From positions 3,260,001 to 3,324,000 of the forward strand of contig NZ_CP041636.1 of NCBI RefSeq assembly GCF_007197755.1: a stretch of DNA of 64,000 bases, read 5' to 3'. The notes beneath the pieces are model-generated. The model did no database searches. It saw nothing but the letters and a program-made list of their open reading frames with translations, and was not told where the DNA came from. Positions within the stretch are counted from its first letter, which is position 1. Every line of letters starts with the position of its first letter. The translations under genes and the position numbers were made by a program. Below are positions 33,748 to 42,276 of this stretch, one piece after another. The DNA is from Ferrovibrio terrae (GTDB taxonomy: Bacteria; Pseudomonadota; Alphaproteobacteria; Ferrovibrionales; Ferrovibrionaceae).

Positions 33748-33988
33748 TCCCGAATGCTTTGAGCCCGGTTCGCGGTGGAAAGCGCCGCGAATCGGGCGAA
33801 AAGCGCAACCGGACCGGCGATTTGGGGAGAATCCCCTTAACCCAGGTTAACAGTTCGGTTATCTTTCCCCCGCATACCATTGACCTGATTGATTCGGCCC
33901 GGGTTTCAGCCTTGGCTGGGTTGGCGATGGCCTGCATGCCATGCCGTCATCCTGACGGCTCGCGTAACAGAATGAGTGTATCGGGCGG

Positions 33989-34639
33989 ATGAGCGACCCC
34001 AAGGCAGGCCAGAATGAACCGACCATGGAGGAAATCCTTGCCTCCATTCGCCGGATCATTTCCGAAGATGGCGCCGACCAGGGTGCAGCCGCGCCTGCAG
34101 CGGACCCTGCGCCGCCGCCAGCCCCCGAGCCGGAGCCTGAACCCGAGCCGATGATGGCAATGCCGGAACCGGAGCCTGAGCCGGAACCGGAGCCCGAACC
34201 TGAGCCGTATATGCCGGAACCGGAGCCCGAGCCGGAACCGGAATTCGAGCCGGAATACGAACCCCCGCCGCCACCTCCGCCGCCGCCGCCGCGACCCCGT
34301 CGCGCTGCTGCGCCGCCGCCGCCGCCGCCGCCGCAATACGGCGACGATATCCTCGAGCTCACCGATGTGGTGCGCGACGAAGCAGAGGGTCTGGTGTCGC
34401 AGCCCACGGCTGCCCGTGCGGCCGCCCATCTGGGTCAGTTGTCTGGCGCCATCGCCGGCAGCCGCGCCATGGGGCTGGGCAACAGCCAGCGCACCCTTGA
34501 GGAGCTGGTAAAGGAATTGCTGCGCCCGATGCTGAAGGAATGGCTGGACGCCCATCTGGCCACCATCGTTCAGCGTATCGTCGAGCGCGAAGTCGCCCGC
34601 CTGACCATCCAGGCGGAAGAAGAGCAGGACCACCTCTAG
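33989..34639 (+). CDS. popZ: PopZ-like polar organising protein (DUF2497)
   Basis: In this 216-residue protein, an N-terminal helix (EPTMEEILASIRRIISED, residues 10-27) and a C-terminal helical region (TLEELVKELLRPMLKEWLDAHL and following) match the PopZ/DUF2497 pattern. PopZ of Caulobacter self-assembles at the cell pole and anchors ParB-bound origins through such helices. Between them is a disordered linker with Pro-Glu repeats (about residues 45-91), a run of prolines (92-115), and a middle helix (YGDDILELTDVV). The linker is longer and more repetitive than expected. valS lies downstream, a common neighbour in alphaproteobacteria. Confidence 0.88.
   Translation: MSDPKAGQNEPTMEEILASIRRIISEDGADQGAAAPAADPAPPPAPEPEPEPEPMMAMPEPEPEPEPEPEPEPYMPEPEPEPEPEFEPEYEPPPPPPPPPPRPRRAAAPPPPPPPQYGDDILELTDVVRDEAEGLVSQPTAARAAAHLGQLSGAIAGSRAMGLGNSQRTLEELVKELLRPMLKEWLDAHLATIVQRIVEREVARLTIQAEEEQDHL
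34121..34261 (+). repeat. In-frame Pro-Glu repeat array within popZ
   Basis: Six-base units of the form CCNGAR are repeated almost continuously, encoding PEPEPE stretches interrupted by MMAM, YM and F/Y residues. A polyproline stretch (34262-34333) follows at once. Such tandem repeats are prone to length change by slippage. The repeat is coding and acidic, matching the spacer that controls condensate behaviour in PopZ. Confidence 0.85.
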
Positions 34640-34742
34640 AAACTGCGGTTTTGGCCGTGTCTCTGCTCTCCGACCGCCCGGCCGGGGGCTGGACTGCTGC
34701 TGCCGGATCGTCTTTTATTTCCGCCCTTTCCCGTAAGCCCCG

Positions 34743-37400
34743 ATGACTGAGTTGCCACCCATGCTGGACAAGAGTTTTTCCCCCCAGGACGTCGAAGCCC
34801 GCCTGTACAAGGCCTGGGAAGAGGGCGGCGCGTTCAAGGTCGGCGTGAAGTCGGGCAAGCCCTATACCATCGCCCTGCCGCCGCCGAACGTGACCGGCAG
34901 CCTGCATATGGGCCATGCGCTCAATCACACGCTTCAGGATATCCTGATCCGCTATCACCGCATGCGCGGCTTCGACGCGCTGTGGCAGGCGGGCACCGAC
35001 CATGCCGGCATCGCCACCCAGATGGTGGTGGAGCGCCAGCTGGCCGAAAAACAGATGAACCGCCACGAGATGGGGCGCGACAAGTTCGTCGAGCGCGTCT
35101 GGGAGTGGAAGGCGGAATCCGGCGGCATGATCACCAGCCAGCAGCGCCGCCTGGGCGAAAGCTGCGACTGGAGCCGTGAACGCTTCACCATGGACGAGGG
35201 CCTGTCCGAGGCCGTGCTCAAGGTCTTCGTCGAACTCTATCGCCAGGGCCTGATCTACAAGGATCAGCGGCTGGTGAACTGGGACCCCAAACTGCTGACC
35301 GCGATTTCTGATCTAGAGGTCGAACAGCATGAAGTGAAATCTCACCTCTGGTACTTCCGTTATCCTGTTGAAGGTATGGAAAATACTTTCATTACGGTGG
35401 CCACGACGCGACCCGAGACAATGCTGGGCGACACCGGAATCGCCGTGCATCCGGATGACGAGCGCTACAAGCACCTGATCGGCAAGCACGCCGTCCTGCC
35501 GCTGGTCGGTCGCCGCATTCTCATCGTGGCCGATGAGTATTCCGATCCCGAGAAGGGCTCGGGCGCGGTGAAGATGACGCCTGCGCATGACTTCAACGAC
35601 TTCGAGGTCGGCAAGCGTCACAAGCTCGAGATGATCAACATCTTCGACAAACATGCGAAGCTGAACGAGAACGTGCCCGAGAAATACCGTGGCATGGAGC
35701 GCTTCGCCGCCCGCAAGCAGATCGTCGCCGATCTGGAAGAACTGGGCCTGGTCGAGAAGATCGAGCCCAACACCCATATGGTGCCGCATGGCGACCGCTC
35801 GCAGGTGGTGATCGAGCCCTGGCTGACCGAGCAGTGGTATGTGAATGCCGAGGTGCTCGCCCGTCCGGCCATCGAGGCGGTAGAGAAGGGCGACATCCAG
35901 TTCGTGCCCAAGAGCTGGGAAAAGACCTACTTCGAATGGATGCGCAACATCCAGCCCTGGTGCATCTCGCGCCAGCTGTGGTGGGGCCACCAGATTCCGG
36001 CCTGGTATGGCCCCGACGGCAAGGTTTTCGTCGCTCATGACGAGGCCGAGGCGCAGGCCGAAGCGACGACGCATTACGGCAAGGCCACCGAGCTGAAGCG
36101 CGACGAAGACGTGCTGGACACCTGGTTCTCGTCGGCGCTATGGCCGTTCTCGACACTCGGCTGGCCGGAACAGACGCCAGTGCTGAAGTCGCATTACCCG
36201 ACCGACGTCCTGGTCACCGGCTTCGACATCATCTTCTTCTGGGTCGCCCGCATGATCATGATGGGGCTGCACTTCACGAAGAAGGCGCCGTTCCACACGG
36301 TCTACATCCATGCCCTGGTCCGTGACGAGAAGGGCCAGAAGATGTCCAAGACCAAGGGCAACGTGATGGACCCTCTGGATGTGATCGGTAAATACGGCGC
36401 CGATGCACTGCGGTTTGCGCTGACCATCTTCGCCGCGCAGGGCCGCGACGTGAAGATGTCGGAACAGCGCGTGGAAGGTTACCGCAACTTCGCTACCAAG
36501 CTGTGGAATGCCGCGCGCTTTGCCGAAATGAACGGCTGCGCGCTTCCGGCTGATTTCAAGCCGGAAGCCGTGCAGAACACTGTCAACAAGTGGGCGATCG
36601 GCGAAGTGGGCAAGGCGGCCCGCGAGGTCGAGACGGCGCTTGCGGCCTACAAGTTCAACGAGGCCGCCGGCGCGCTCTATCATTTCACCTGGGGCACCTT
36701 CTGCGACTGGTATCTGGAGCTGATCAAGCCGGCGCTGATGGGCGAGGATGCCGCGCTCAAAGCCGAGACGCAGGCGACATGTGCCTATGTGCTGCGCCAG
36801 CTGATCCACCTGCTGCATCCCTTCATACCCTTCGTCACGGAAGAGCTGTGGGACAAGCTGTACGGCGCCCCTGAAGGCTTCCTGATGCTGCGCGACTGGC
36901 CGAAGGACGGCGAGCGCGGCGAGGATAAGGCGGCGTCTGCCGAGATCGACTGGCTGATCCGCCTGATCGACGGCGTGCGCGCGGCCCGCGCGGCCCTGAA
37001 TGTGCCGGCCGGTGCCAAGATCGCCATGATCGCCAATGGCGGCAATGCCGAGACGGCGGCGCGTCTTGCCCGCCATGCCGATCCGATCAAACGTCTGGCG
37101 CGCATCGAGACGCTGAGCGAGAACCAGCCGGCGCCGCAGGGTTCGGCGCGCATCGTGGTGGACGAAGCCACCTTCGTGCTGCCGCTGGCCGAGGTGATCG
37201 ACATTGCCAAGGAAAAGCAGCGTCTGGGCAAGGAACGCGAGAAGGCACTGGCGGAGATCGCCAAGATCGACGCCAAGCTGGGCGACCAGACCTTCATGTC
37301 GCGCGCGCCGCAGGCGGTGGTTGACGAGCAGCATGAGCGCCGCGCCACCCAGTCGTCGCTGGCTGAGAAGCTGGCCGACGCGCTGCAGCAGCTGGGTTGA
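34743..37400 (+). CDS. valS: Valyl-tRNA synthetase
   Basis: This 885-residue class Ia synthetase has the HIGH-type motif PPPNVTGSLHMGHALNHTL near residue 45 and KMSKTKGNV near residue 533. The editing-domain segment TTRPETMLGDTG is near residue 220, and a C-terminal coiled coil (about residues 815-885, EKQRLGKEREKALAEI) is typical of ValS. It charges tRNA-Val and clears mis-attached Thr. The cytidine deaminase-like gene follows one base after the stop. Confidence 0.97.
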   Translation: MTELPPMLDKSFSPQDVEARLYKAWEEGGAFKVGVKSGKPYTIALPPPNVTGSLHMGHALNHTLQDILIRYHRMRGFDALWQAGTDHAGIATQMVVERQLAEKQMNRHEMGRDKFVERVWEWKAESGGMITSQQRRLGESCDWSRERFTMDEGLSEAVLKVFVELYRQGLIYKDQRLVNWDPKLLTAISDLEVEQHEVKSHLWYFRYPVEGMENTFITVATTRPETMLGDTGIAVHPDDERYKHLIGKHAVLPLVGRRILIVADEYSDPEKGSGAVKMTPAHDFNDFEVGKRHKLEMINIFDKHAKLNENVPEKYRGMERFAARKQIVADLEELGLVEKIEPNTHMVPHGDRSQVVIEPWLTEQWYVNAEVLARPAIEAVEKGDIQFVPKSWEKTYFEWMRNIQPWCISRQLWWGHQIPAWYGPDGKVFVAHDEAEAQAEATTHYGKATELKRDEDVLDTWFSSALWPFSTLGWPEQTPVLKSHYPTDVLVTGFDIIFFWVARMIMMGLHFTKKAPFHTVYIHALVRDEKGQKMSKTKGNVMDPLDVIGKYGADALRFALTIFAAQGRDVKMSEQRVEGYRNFATKLWNAARFAEMNGCALPADFKPEAVQNTVNKWAIGEVGKAAREVETALAAYKFNEAAGALYHFTWGTFCDWYLELIKPALMGEDAALKAETQATCAYVLRQLIHLLHPFIPFVTEELWDKLYGAPEGFLMLRDWPKDGERGEDKAASAEIDWLIRLIDGVRAARAALNVPAGAKIAMIANGGNAETAARLARHADPIKRLARIETLSENQPAPQGSARIVVDEATFVLPLAEVIDIAKEKQRLGKEREKALAEIAKIDAKLGDQTFMSRAPQAVVDEQHERRATQSSLAEKLADALQQLG

Positions 37401-37401
37401 C

Positions 37402-37830
37402 ATGACGCTGCCGGCCGCCGATCAGGAACTGCTGGATGCCGCCACGGCGCTGATCCGCCAGCGCTACATCGTCGGCCGGCATCACATCGCAGCGGCACTG
37501 CGCACGAAGTCTGGCAAGATCATCACCGGCCTGCATCTCGACACTTACGTGGGGCGCGCCTCGGTCTGCGCCGAAGCGGTAGCAGTCGGCCAGGCTATGG
37601 CGCAGATCGGACCGAATGATCCGATCACCGATATCGTCTCGGTGCGCCATCCGCGCCCCACCGAGCAGAACCAGGATATCCAGGTGGTGGCGCCCTGCGG
37701 CATCTGTCGCGAGATGCTGCGTGACTTCGCGCCCGATGCCCGCGTTCTGCTGACCGACGATACGTCTGGCGGCCTGCGCGCCTATGCGCCTTCCGACCTG
37801 CTGCCGCTGAAATACCACCGCAAGCCCTGA
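37402..37830 (+). CDS. Cytidine-deaminase-fold zinc hydrolase
   Basis: In this 142-residue protein of the CDA fold, the zinc and proton-shuttle motif is HLDTYVGRASVCAEAVAVG, with Cys-Ala-Glu, and the second zinc site is APCGICREML. It differs from standard Cdd in the CAE motif context (ASVCAEA) and resembles blasticidin-S-deaminase-like and free-nucleoside deaminases. Substrate unknown. It begins one base after valS and may be read through from it. Confidence 0.85.
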   Translation: MTLPAADQELLDAATALIRQRYIVGRHHIAAALRTKSGKIITGLHLDTYVGRASVCAEAVAVGQAMAQIGPNDPITDIVSVRHPRPTEQNQDIQVVAPCGICREMLRDFAPDARVLLTDDTSGGLRAYAPSDLLPLKYHRKP

Positions 37831-37902
37831 TTGTCGGGATGCATTGCCGCGCTTGACCCTGCCGCGCCCGGCTGATCTGCTGCGTATCAGCAGGAGGACA
37901 GC

Positions 37903-38289
37903 ATGAGCAACGCGCAGATCAACGACATTCTCGCCACCGTACAGGTCTATCTCGACGGTCTCTTCGAAGGCGACACCGCGAAGATCCGCCAGTCTTTCCA
38001 TCCTGCCTCCAGCCTGTTCGCTGTGGCCGCCGACGGTAAGCTGGTGAACATGCCGCGTGAAGAATGGTGCAAGATGATCGAGGGACGCGCTTCACCCAAG
38101 GCCAGCGGCATGACGCGCGAGCATGAGCGGATTCTCTCGGTCGACATCACTGGGCCGAACACGGCGCTGGTCAAACTGAACTGCGCCATCGCGCCGCGCT
38201 TCTTCACGGATTATCTGAGCCTGATTAAGCTCGACGGCCGCTGGGTGGTGATCAACAAGACCTTTGTGGCCGAGACACTGACGGCTTAA
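37903..38289 (+). CDS. NTF2-like / lumazine-binding-type small protein
   Basis: This 128-residue soluble protein has a SnoaL/NTF2-like fold: INDILATVQVYLDGLFEGDTAKIRQSFHPASSLFA at the start, and TDYLSLIKLDGRWVVINKTF near the end, which matches the putative lumazine-binding subgroup. It is a common stand-alone family with no known reaction. AGGAGGACAGC precedes the ATG. It lies 72 bases after the deaminase. Confidence 0.8.
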   Translation: MSNAQINDILATVQVYLDGLFEGDTAKIRQSFHPASSLFAVAADGKLVNMPREEWCKMIEGRASPKASGMTREHERILSVDITGPNTALVKLNCAIAPRFFTDYLSLIKLDGRWVVINKTFVAETLTA

Positions 38290-38417
38290 CCCTGCGCTGA
38301 CTGTGTCTGCATCCTGCTAACGAGGACGGCCTGCGCCATACAGGATTAATCAGGCAAGATACGCCCGAATTCTGCCGCAATCCTGCGGCCTGCTGCCGCT
38401 CAAGAAAACGGGGGCAG

Positions 38418-38924
38418 ATGATGGTGAATATCCGGCTTTGGGTCATGGTCTTCGCGCTGGTAATTGCAATCGCTACCAGCCTTGTCTTCGTCGCCGATTG
38501 CTCAGCGGCAGACAGCAGCATCCGCAGCAACAGTCCCTATCAACGCCCTGTCTTGCGCAAGCAGTATCCGACAATGGCCCGGGGGGTCGAACGCATCCAG
38601 TTCGAAGCAGGCGAAAGTCTGCTGACGCCGGCCGCGATCAACATTCTGGATCGACAGGTGGCTAGTATCCGCGCGCAGCCCAAAGCGCCCGTAACAATCT
38701 ACGGCTTCGCCGATGCTGAGGAAGGGGAAGCGCAGGTCGTCGAACGCCTGGCGCGCCGCAGGGCTGAAACAGTGCGCGATTACCTCTTGGCAAAGAGCCT
38801 GAATCTCTACCGGCTGAAGTTGGAGACCATTCTGCCATCGGCCGGTTACGCCCCGCCATTGGCAAGCGGCTGGCCGCGACCAACCCGATATACACTCACG
38901 CAACTGTCGCCCTGGGACGAGTAA
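38418..38924 (+). CDS. OmpA-like C-terminal domain protein
   Basis: This is a 168-residue protein with an N-terminal hydrophobic signal or anchor (residues 5-25). The OmpA-type peptidoglycan-binding segment follows (about 60-150): VERIQFEAGESLLTPAAINILDRQVASIRAQP, then VTIYGFADAEEGEAQVVERLARRRAETVRDYLL. The usual NX2LSX2RA motif is changed to VVERLARRRAE, so binding to meso-DAP is uncertain. It lies end-to-end with the MFS gene (one base between stops). Confidence 0.75.
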   Translation: MMVNIRLWVMVFALVIAIATSLVFVADCSAADSSIRSNSPYQRPVLRKQYPTMARGVERIQFEAGESLLTPAAINILDRQVASIRAQPKAPVTIYGFADAEEGEAQVVERLARRRAETVRDYLLAKSLNLYRLKLETILPSAGYAPPLASGWPRPTRYTLTQLSPWDE

Positions 38925-40175
38925 TTACTCCGCCGCGACGGCAGTCGTCTTCTTCGTGGAGGATTGCCGGATCGCGACTGCTGTCAGCGTGGTGAGCGCG
39001 AGCATTAAGGCCACGAACCACAGCACGTAGTCAGCACGGCCATGATCGAGCAGCAAGCCGATCACCAGCGGCGCGATCGCCGAACCGGCATCGAGGCCGG
39101 AATAGACGAAGCCGAAGACGCGGCCCGAGGCACCCTTGGGCGCAGCGCCGCGCACGATCAGGTCGCGCGACGGCGTGGTGAAGCCCTGCAGGAAGCCGGC
39201 CGCGGTAATGGCTGCCACCAGCGCGCCAGCGGGCAGGTCGAGATTGGCAATCAACAGGATCAGCGCTGCCGCGCCGAGCAGGCCGGAGATCACGATGGCT
39301 TCCAGCTTCACGCCCTTGTCCGCGACCCAGCCGCCGACCATCACGCCGGCGGACGCGCCAAGCAGGAAACCGGTCAGCGCCGTGGTCGCCAGTGCGAACG
39401 GCGTGGCATAGAGCGCCGCGAGCGTCGCCGGCAGGAAATTCTGTGTGCCAATCAGCGCGAATGACAGCAGCAGGAAATAACCGAAGCACATCACCACCGG
39501 CAGGCTGAGCAGGGGCCCAAGCGCCTCGGTTTTCTCACCGGCCTTGGTGGCTGCGCGCCGCGCGGCGCCGGCATCTTCCTTCAACAGGTCGCGGTTTAGC
39601 AGCAAGGCAGCAAGAATGGCGTAACCGACCAGCGCTGCGATGATGGGGGCGGCGCGCCAGCCGAGCATCGCTGCGCCGCCGGCCATCAGCACCGGCGCGA
39701 GGCCCCAGCCGAGATTGCCGCCCAGCGTATGTGTGCCATAGGCGCGGCCGAGCCGCTTCTGGTCGACCGAGGCATTGAGGATCGAGAAATCGGCAGGATG
39801 GAACACGCTGTTGCCTGCGCCAGCGAGAACAGCGACGGGCAGCAGCATCCAGTAGCTCGGCACCAGACCATAGAGCAGGATCGCAGTGCAGAAGAGGGCG
39901 AGGCCGCCAATCAGCACATTGCGCGCGCCGATACGGTCGACCAGGAAACCGGCCGGGGTCTGCAGCACGCCGGAGGTGACGTAGAACAGCGTCATTACCA
40001 GGCCAAGTTCGGTGTAGCTGACTGCGAAGTCGTTTTTCAGGAAGGGGAACAGCGGCGGCAGCACCAGTTGGAAGAAATGGCTGCAGCCATGCGCGACGCT
40101 GATGAGCGCCATCACCTTGATGTCGCGATTGGGAATGGAGGAGGGGCTGCCGGCGGGAATGGCGAAGTCGGTCAT
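38925..40175 (-). CDS. MFS transporter
   Basis: This 416-residue protein has 12 predicted transmembrane helices. Major facilitator features are GFLVDRIGARNVLIGG in the first loop and VGGWVADKGVKLEA in the second repeat. The order and the ASVDQKRLGRAYGTHTLGG segment resemble the FSR (fosmidomycin resistance) and related families, but substrate cannot be named. It is convergent with the OmpA-like gene and lies 130 bases from the terminator of the binding-protein gene. Confidence 0.88.
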   Translation of the reverse strand: MTDFAIPAGSPSSIPNRDIKVMALISVAHGCSHFFQLVLPPLFPFLKNDFAVSYTELGLVMTLFYVTSGVLQTPAGFLVDRIGARNVLIGGLALFCTAILLYGLVPSYWMLLPVAVLAGAGNSVFHPADFSILNASVDQKRLGRAYGTHTLGGNLGWGLAPVLMAGGAAMLGWRAAPIIAALVGYAILAALLLNRDLLKEDAGAARRAATKAGEKTEALGPLLSLPVVMCFGYFLLLSFALIGTQNFLPATLAALYATPFALATTALTGFLLGASAGVMVGGWVADKGVKLEAIVISGLLGAAALILLIANLDLPAGALVAAITAAGFLQGFTTPSRDLIVRGAAPKGASGRVFGFVYSGLDAGSAIAPLVIGLLLDHGRADYVLWFVALMLALTTLTAVAIRQSSTKKTTAVAAE

Positions 40176-40305
40176 GATGAGGGCCTGCGAGACGAAATCT
40201 TGGGTATTGGCGGGACTGCTCCGGCTGTCTCGCCGGTTGTGCCAAGCCTAGCAGAGAATGCCGCACGGGCCAGTGAAAACTCTTGCCACGGAGTAAACTG
40301 CGCAT

Positions 40306-40335
40306 AAAAAAGCGCGGGGCTTTGAGGCCCCGCGC
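40306..40335 (-). terminator. Rho-independent terminator of the ABC binding-protein gene
   Basis: GCGCGGGGC (40312-40320) pairs with GCCCCGCGC (40327-40335) around six bases, and a run of six T follows on the minus strand (40306-40311). It lies 38 bases beyond the stop of the binding-protein gene. Confidence 0.88.
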
Positions 40336-40373
40336 CGGTACTCAAACCTGACTGCCAGTAGCGTGGCAGCGGC

Positions 40374-41372
40374 TTACTTCTTCATCTTCACGGTCTTGTC
40401 GAGAAAGTCGTTGCTGTAGACCTTGGTGACGTCGAAGTCCTTCTCCATGCCGAAGTAGGTCTTCACCATGTCGTAGTCGTTCTGCATGCGCTTGGCGTCG
40501 AAGGCGCCGAGCGCGACGCCGGTGGTGGCCGGGTCGGTCATCAGTTCCTTGATGCGGTTCCACTGGTCGCGCTGGTTGGCTTCGTCCAGACCGCTGACGC
40601 CGGTCATCAGCGCCTTCAGGCAGGGGCTGACATCGGCGACGCAGGCGGCAAAGGCCTTCTGCGAGACCGACACGAACTTGGCGACTTTATCCTTGTTCTT
40701 GCCGAGGTATTCGCCGTTCACGATGATCGAGTTGCCATAAAGGTTGAGGCCGATATCGCGCCAGGCCAGGAAGCCGAGATCGGCGCCGAACTCGCGTACC
40801 TTCAGGTCATGTTCGTTGTAGAAATCGCTGGTGATGTCGATCGCCTTGGCCTTCAGTGACGCCACCTTGGCCTGCGGCGTGATGTTGACGAAGGTCACGC
40901 TGTCGGTGGCGATGCCGACCTGCTTGGCAAAGGCCGGCCACATCACGCGCGAGGCGTCGCCCGGCGGATTGCCCAGCTTCTTGCCGGGGAAGTCCTTCGC
41001 CCCAGTGATCCCGGAGCTCTTGAGCCAGTAGAAGCCCTGCGGCGAGTTGGCATAGACGGTCATCACCGCCACCACATCGGCGCCCTTGCTCTTGGCGACC
41101 AGCGCGGTGGCCATGTCGGCGATGGCAAATTCGGTGTTGGCCGCGCCCACGCGCTGGGCCGAAACGCCCGACCCCTTGCCGCTTTCGATATTCACATCCA
41201 GGCCAGCCTGCTCGTACCAGCCCTGCGCCTTGGCGTAGTAGTAGGGGGAGTGATCGGCGGTCGGCACCCAGTTCAGCAGCAGGTTAACCTTGTCCTTGGC
41301 CTGGGCGAGCGCGCCCCCGGCCGGCAGCAGGGCCGCCGCTACCGCGATGGCAAGAAGTCGACGTGATGTCAT
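40374..41372 (-). CDS. ABC transporter substrate-binding protein (NMT1/THI5-like)
   Basis: This 332-residue periplasmic protein has a signal peptide (MTSRRLL and following, cleaved near ALAQA). The mature chain opens VNLLLNWVPTADHSPYYYAKAQGWYEQAGLDVNI, the NMT1/THI5-like signature found in pyrimidine, taurine and sulfonate importers. The GKKLGNPPGDASRVMWPAFAK segment is the central hinge region. It belongs with the permease and ATPase at 42277 and 46011. It is transcribed away from the TetR gene from a promoter close to the shared operator. Ligand unknown. Confidence 0.9.
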   Translation of the reverse strand: MTSRRLLAIAVAAALLPAGGALAQAKDKVNLLLNWVPTADHSPYYYAKAQGWYEQAGLDVNIESGKGSGVSAQRVGAANTEFAIADMATALVAKSKGADVVAVMTVYANSPQGFYWLKSSGITGAKDFPGKKLGNPPGDASRVMWPAFAKQVGIATDSVTFVNITPQAKVASLKAKAIDITSDFYNEHDLKVREFGADLGFLAWRDIGLNLYGNSIIVNGEYLGKNKDKVAKFVSVSQKAFAACVADVSPCLKALMTGVSGLDEANQRDQWNRIKELMTDPATTGVALGAFDAKRMQNDYDMVKTYFGMEKDFDVTKVYSNDFLDKTVKMKK

Positions 41373-41436
41373 GATGGTCCCCTGTATGTTGTGATTCGGC
41401 CAAGTCTGGGCCCGGCCCCCGCCGGGTCTGAAAGAA

Positions 41437-41466
41437 ACTCTAGCCAGACCGCAGCGAACCGGTCAA
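41437..41466 (-). promoter_or_regulatory. Predicted promoter of the binding-protein gene
   Basis: On the minus strand TTGACC (41461-41466), 18 bases and TAGAGT (41437-41442). The TetR-type site at 41470-41493 lies just upstream of the -35. This is a pattern match only. Confidence 0.45.
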
Positions 41467-41469
41467 TAA

Positions 41470-41493
41470 TTAATCAACTAGTTGGATGATAAG
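41470..41493. promoter_or_regulatory. TetR-type operator, copy 1
   Basis: This 24-base site matches the site at 42209-42232 in 18 positions, including AATCAACT, GTTGG and TGAT. It contains the 10-bp palindrome CAACTAGTTG. It ends just before the TetR ribosome site and start, so it would block its own expression, and it lies beside the divergent binding-protein promoter. Confidence 0.7.
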
Positions 41494-41501
41494 AGATGAG
41501 T

Positions 41502-42185
41502 ATGGCAGGCCCTGCTGCAGATCGAGCCGCCTCCCGCGAAATGGGGGCCCGCGAAGACGGCGACGGACGCCGCCGCGACCCCGTGGCGACGAAAGCCGCA
41601 CTGTTGCGCGCGGCGGTGGCGGAATTCGCCGGCAAGGGCCTGGCCGGTGCTCGCATCGACGAGATTGCCCAGCGGGCCGGGGTCAACAAGCAACTCGTCT
41701 ATCACTACTTCGGCAGCAAGGACGACATTTACGCGGCGGCGCTGGAGACGGTGTATGCCGAGATCCGCGAACGCGAGCGTGGCTTGCATCTGGGCGATCT
41801 GCCGCCCGAAGCGGCGATGGAGCGTCTGATCGGCTTTTCCTTCGACTATCTCGCCGAGCACCCGGAATTCCTCGCGCTGCTGAATGATGAGAACCGCCAG
41901 GAAGCCCGCCATGTGCGCGGTTCGCAGCGGCTCGAGCAGATGCATTCGCCGCTGGTCAGCCTGATTCAGGAAACCATCGAGCGCGGTGCGAAGGAGGGCG
42001 TGTTTCGCGCCGATCTAGATCCGGTGCAGCTCTACATCTCGATTGCTGGCCTGTCGTATTTCTTCTTCTCGAACAACCGCACGCTGTCGGCCATTTTCGG
42101 TCGCGCGCTCGACAAGCCCAAGGCCGTGGCCGAACGCCGCCGCCATATTATCGCTTTCGCGATGGGCGCTTTACGGCCCGAATAG
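41502..42185 (+). CDS. TetR-family transcriptional regulator
   Basis: This 227-residue regulator has a polar tail of about 25 residues, then a TetR helix-turn-helix (TKAALLRAAVAEFAGKGLAGARIDEIAQRAGVNKQLVYHYF, about residues 29-70). The ligand-binding region follows, with LIGFSFDYLAEHPEFLALLNDENRQEA. The C-terminal part resembles the RutR/pyrimidine-type subgroup. ATG 41502 is preferred as AAGAG lies six bases upstream; an ATG at 41496 is too close to it. The two near-identical 24-base sites in front of this gene and of the transporter operon are its likely targets. Confidence 0.88.
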   Translation: MAGPAADRAASREMGAREDGDGRRRDPVATKAALLRAAVAEFAGKGLAGARIDEIAQRAGVNKQLVYHYFGSKDDIYAAALETVYAEIRERERGLHLGDLPPEAAMERLIGFSFDYLAEHPEFLALLNDENRQEARHVRGSQRLEQMHSPLVSLIQETIERGAKEGVFRADLDPVQLYISIAGLSYFFFSNNRTLSAIFGRALDKPKAVAERRRHIIAFAMGALRPE

Positions 42186-42208
42186 CGCCGATTTCAACGA
42201 TCCAGCTT

Positions 42209-42232
42209 CCAATCAACTGGTTGGTTGATTAA
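42209..42232. promoter_or_regulatory. TetR-type operator, copy 2
   Basis: AATCAAC (42211-42217) and GTTGATT (42224-42230) form perfect 7-bp arms around six bases. The site overlaps the predicted -35 of the transporter operon, so a bound repressor would block polymerase. It is an 18/24 match to the copy at 41470-41493. Confidence 0.75.
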
Positions 42233-42253
42233 CTCAAAACAGCCTGCTAGGCT
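42225..42253 (+). promoter_or_regulatory. Predicted promoter of the permease-epimerase-ATPase operon
   Basis: TTGATT (42225-42230), 17 bases and TAGGCT (42248-42253), 23 bases before the ATG, which is preceded by AGGAGGGGAG. The -35 lies within TetR operator copy 2. Confidence 0.5.
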
Positions 42254-42276
42254 GCCGTCAGCAGGAGGGGAGCCAT

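Noticed and set aside
34121-34333. Short tandem repeats considered as a CRISPR array
   Set aside because: Repeats are contiguous, in frame and encode Pro-Glu/Pro-Pro within PopZ; there are no spacers.
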